Shown: piece after piece, positions 62,033 through 64,000 of the stretch
Numbering within the stretch: the first letter of the stretch is position 1
How the letters are laid out: each line of letters begins with the position of its first letter
From: JBJHDF01 sp050486405
GTDB taxonomy: Bacteria > Pseudomonadota > Gammaproteobacteria > Pseudomonadales > Cellvibrionaceae
Assembly (NCBI GenBank): GCA_050486405.1
Contig: JBJHDF010000011.1
Coordinates: 1 to 64,000 of the forward strand
Length of the DNA: 64,000 nt
Reading direction: 5' to 3'
Translations under genes and position numbers: made by a program
Notes under the pieces: model-generated
What the model saw: only the letters and a program-made list of their open reading frames with translations
Database searches by the model: none
Told to the model about the DNA's origin: nothing

Positions 62033-63730
62033 TCAGGGAGTGGCCAGGGGCCAATTGGGAATTGCTGTGCCGTTGGTGTCGCCGGGTTGGGTATCGCCCT
62101 GGTAGAAATAGAGCGGCTGTCCCCGATAGGCCCACTGCAGGCCGGCGTCCGGCCTTTCGGTGACGGTAAAGTCGCCGAAATCCGCGGCGTCGCCGGGCGC
62201 ATAGAGCGGCGGCCAGGCGTCCAGGCAGGCGCCCGTACAGGCGGAAACGCCCTGGGTGTCCTGGGTGAAAGTGTAGAGGCTGAAGCCGGCCCGCTGGGTA
62301 TCCGGATTGCCGTCGACATCCACCAAGTTGCCCCAGCCGACAAAGATGCCGCCGTGCTGGTCATGGGTGTGGACGGTTACCGGTGCGTCCCGGGCAATGC
62401 GCCAGAGATCCACCACTTCGTCGCCGTTGACCGCGCCCGGCGCGCCGTCGCCGACAAAGAAATACAGCGGCATGCCGTGCAGTGCCCACTGGTAGTCACC
62501 GGAGCCGCGTTCCACCAGGGAATAGGGGGGGTGTGCCTCGGCGCCCGCCTGGGCCATCAGCGCCGGCCAGTTGCTCAGGCATTCGGCGGTACAGTTGCTC
62601 GACCCCGGCGAGTCGTTGTCGAAGGTGTAGAGGGTGAACCCGTGCCGGGCCTGCCACTGGGTTGTCTCGCCGCCGTTGTCCGGCCCGGCCACCCGGACCT
62701 CGCCAGCGGCGGCCAGGGCTGAACCCCGGGGGCTGTCCACCACCTGCCAGGGCTGGGGCCGCGCCAGCTGCCAGTTGGGCACGGCGGTACCGTTGGTATC
62801 GCCGGGGGCCTGGTCATTGGCGAAGAAGTACAGCGGCATGCCCTGGTAGGTCCACTGCCGCACCGGCGATTCGTGGCCATCGAGCGCCCGCTGGATGATA
62901 CCCCAGGGCGGCTGGGCGGTTTCGCCGGTATCGGCCAGCAGTGGTGGCCAGAATGCCAGGCACTGGCCGGCGCAGTTGGAGACGCCGGGTTCGTCCTGGG
63001 TAAAGGTGTAAAGGGTGAATCCGTGTCGATCCTCCCGCTCCGGGCTGAAGCTGTCGTCGCCGTTGTCGGGCAGGGCCGTGAGCACCTCACCGCGGGCTAC
63101 CAGAAAAACGCCCTCAACCGGGTCGGCTTCACCGGGACCGCCGGGTTCCAGCAGTGCGGTGCGCCAGACGTCGTTGAAGCGATGCCCCTGAACATCTCCG
63201 GGGTCGCTGTCGTTGGCAAAGAAATACAGGGGCATGCCCCGCAGCGCCACCTGGAAGTGACCGTCGCCGCGCTCCACGGCGGAGAGGGGCAGTTCAAGCT
63301 CCCCGGCGTTCTGGGTGAGCAGCGGCGGCCAGGTGGTGACACACTGGGGCGCGTCGCAAACCGAAGCATGCAAGGGGTCGTTGTCGAAAGTGTACAGCGT
63401 CATGCCGTCCCGGTCCTGATCGTCGGTGATGAAATCGTCGGTGTCGGCGTCATATATCAGCACCGTGGCCATTCCTTCGCCGGCGTAGGTGCCGCCCAGA
63501 GTGGTAACCACCTTCTGCAGGGATCCGGCCAGTGGTGGCTCGGGTTCGGGTTCTGGCGCCGGTGCCGGGGGTGGTGGAGGCGGCGGGGGCGGGGTGTAGC
63601 CGCCGCTGGAAGCTCCGCCGGAACTGCTGTCGTAACTGGAACTGCCACTGGAGCCGCAGCCGACCGCCAGCATGCCCAGGGTTAGAGCGAGGCCCACGCG
63701 CATCGCTTGGGTCAAGAGTCTGTGAATCAC
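62033..63730 (-). CDS. Lipoprotein with four COG4315-type repeat modules
   Basis: 565 residues. Lipobox LAVGC (C25), a Ser/Gly then poly-Pro linker (about 30-66), then four modules of about 110 residues (near 88-192, 207-325, 336-450, 460-565). Each has YTFD/T, a Cys pair about six residues apart, W-P-L and PLYFF/Y followed by a PG(D/A) turn. This is the PF03640/COG4315 secreted repeat of unknown function, common in proteins linked to redox or haem systems. It precedes the mono-haem barrel gene. Confidence 0.85.
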   Translation of the reverse strand: MIHRLLTQAMRVGLALTLGMLAVGCGSSGSSSYDSSSGGASSGGYTPPPPPPPPPAPAPEPEPEPPLAGSLQKVVTTLGGTYAGEGMATVLIYDADTDDFITDDQDRDGMTLYTFDNDPLHASVCDAPQCVTTWPPLLTQNAGELELPLSAVERGDGHFQVALRGMPLYFFANDSDPGDVQGHRFNDVWRTALLEPGGPGEADPVEGVFLVARGEVLTALPDNGDDSFSPEREDRHGFTLYTFTQDEPGVSNCAGQCLAFWPPLLADTGETAQPPWGIIQRALDGHESPVRQWTYQGMPLYFFANDQAPGDTNGTAVPNWQLARPQPWQVVDSPRGSALAAAGEVRVAGPDNGGETTQWQARHGFTLYTFDNDSPGSSNCTAECLSNWPALMAQAGAEAHPPYSLVERGSGDYQWALHGMPLYFFVGDGAPGAVNGDEVVDLWRIARDAPVTVHTHDQHGGIFVGWGNLVDVDGNPDTQRAGFSLYTFTQDTQGVSACTGACLDAWPPLYAPGDAADFGDFTVTERPDAGLQWAYRGQPLYFYQGDTQPGDTNGTAIPNWPLATP

Positions 63731-63824
63731 GGTATTACCTCCTCTGTGGGGCCTGATACCCGACCCGCCGGATCAACGTCGGCAGGTCGGGCCAAACGCC
63801 AGCCCGTGTTGTTGATATTGTCGA

Positions 63825-64000
63825 TCAGAACAAAACGGTAAACCGGTAGTTGCTGCCGCCGGTACCATCCCTTTCACCTTCCAACTGCCGGCCGTGCAGA
63901 TCCCGCACACTTGAGAGATGAGCGTCGTCGATCACCAGTTCAGCGCCACTGGCCGGTACCCGGGAACTGTCCAGGGAGACAGTGAGGGTCTGGTCCTCTA
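63825..64000 (-). CDS. C-terminal fragment of an unknown protein (runs off right edge)
   Basis: The last 57 residues are readable up to a TGA at 63825-63827. They contain a strand-rich stretch (TLTVSLDSSRVPASGAELVI, RDLHGRQL) ending in NYRFTVLF. It could be the end of an Ig-like or calcium-type adhesion domain, but no family is certain. It lies upstream of the COG4315-type lipoprotein on the same strand. Confidence 0.6.
   Translation of the reverse strand, partial: EDQTLTVSLDSSRVPASGAELVIDDAHLSSVRDLHGRQLEGERDGTGGSNYRFTVLF

Noticed and set aside
1..64000. tRNA or rRNA genes and insertion sequences
   Set aside because: I saw no tRNA cloverleaf, rRNA segment or transposase in the window; a tRNAscan-SE and ISfinder run would confirm.

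Overview
The window is about 60% G+C and densely coded. It is the origin-proximal part of a gammaproteobacterial chromosome. The order rpmH-dnaA-dnaN-recF-gyrB on one side and rnpA-yidD-yidC-mnmE, mnmG-rsmG-parA-parB-atpIBEFHAGDC-glmU on the other is the classical Pseudomonas-like origin arrangement. Secreted GH9, GH5 and GH2 enzymes and a free-standing ExoP-type carbohydrate-binding domain next to glmS suggest a polysaccharide-degrading marine or soil lineage such as Cellvibrionaceae or relatives. That placement is inference; no 16S gene is present.

Layout. 1-1408: an integron platform. An IntI-type integrase reads rightward behind a perfect LexA box. A candidate attI lies upstream, followed by a MerR-like gene that reads off the left edge and looks like the first cassette. 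1418-10132: conserved housekeeping and signalling genes (yheV, prlC, gamma-carbonic anhydrase, a receptor with a degenerate GGDEF, MipA/OmpV, hslO-hslR-yrfG, nudE). 10148-17204: an assimilatory nitrate/nitrite island, nasA divergent from cobA-nirB-nirD. The shared intergenic region carries a perfect sigma-54 promoter and two NtrC-like palindromes. 17347-21171: an EAL phosphodiesterase, a lipoprotein, a DJ-1/PfpI protein and glmS. 21282-29184: a carbohydrate island (sugar dehydrogenase, mutarotase, ExoP-domain protein, GH9, GH5, GH2) between glmS and glmU, followed by two MITE-like elements built from interleaved inverted repeats (29287-29702).

29817-43042: glmU, the complete F1Fo ATP synthase operon, parAB, rsmG and mnmG. 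43043-43472 is AT-rich with many DnaA-box-like 9-mers. 43473-45708 is an accessory pocket: cupin, methyltransferase and a HEPN/MNT pair. 45944-49825 is mnmE-yidC-yidD-rnpA-rpmH. 49826-50244 is the dnaA-side origin candidate. 50245-56455 is dnaA-dnaN-recF-gyrB, with two ParB-binding parS palindromes inside recF. 56570-64000 is less familiar: a 50-residue basic protein, an ECF sigma factor with a membrane anti-sigma factor, then a leucine-rich-repeat protein, an outer-membrane barrel and a binding-protein-like protein. Convergent with these are a mono-haem barrel protein and a lipoprotein with four COG4315-type modules.

How the parts relate. NasA and NirBD reduce nitrate to ammonium, CobA starts sirohaem synthesis for NirB, and the shared control region would tie both to nitrogen limitation. 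ParA/ParB act on the parS sites in recF to segregate the origin. The glycosidases probably feed oligosaccharides inward. The right-hand envelope cluster is the best candidate for an undescribed system, but its function cannot be read from sequence alone.
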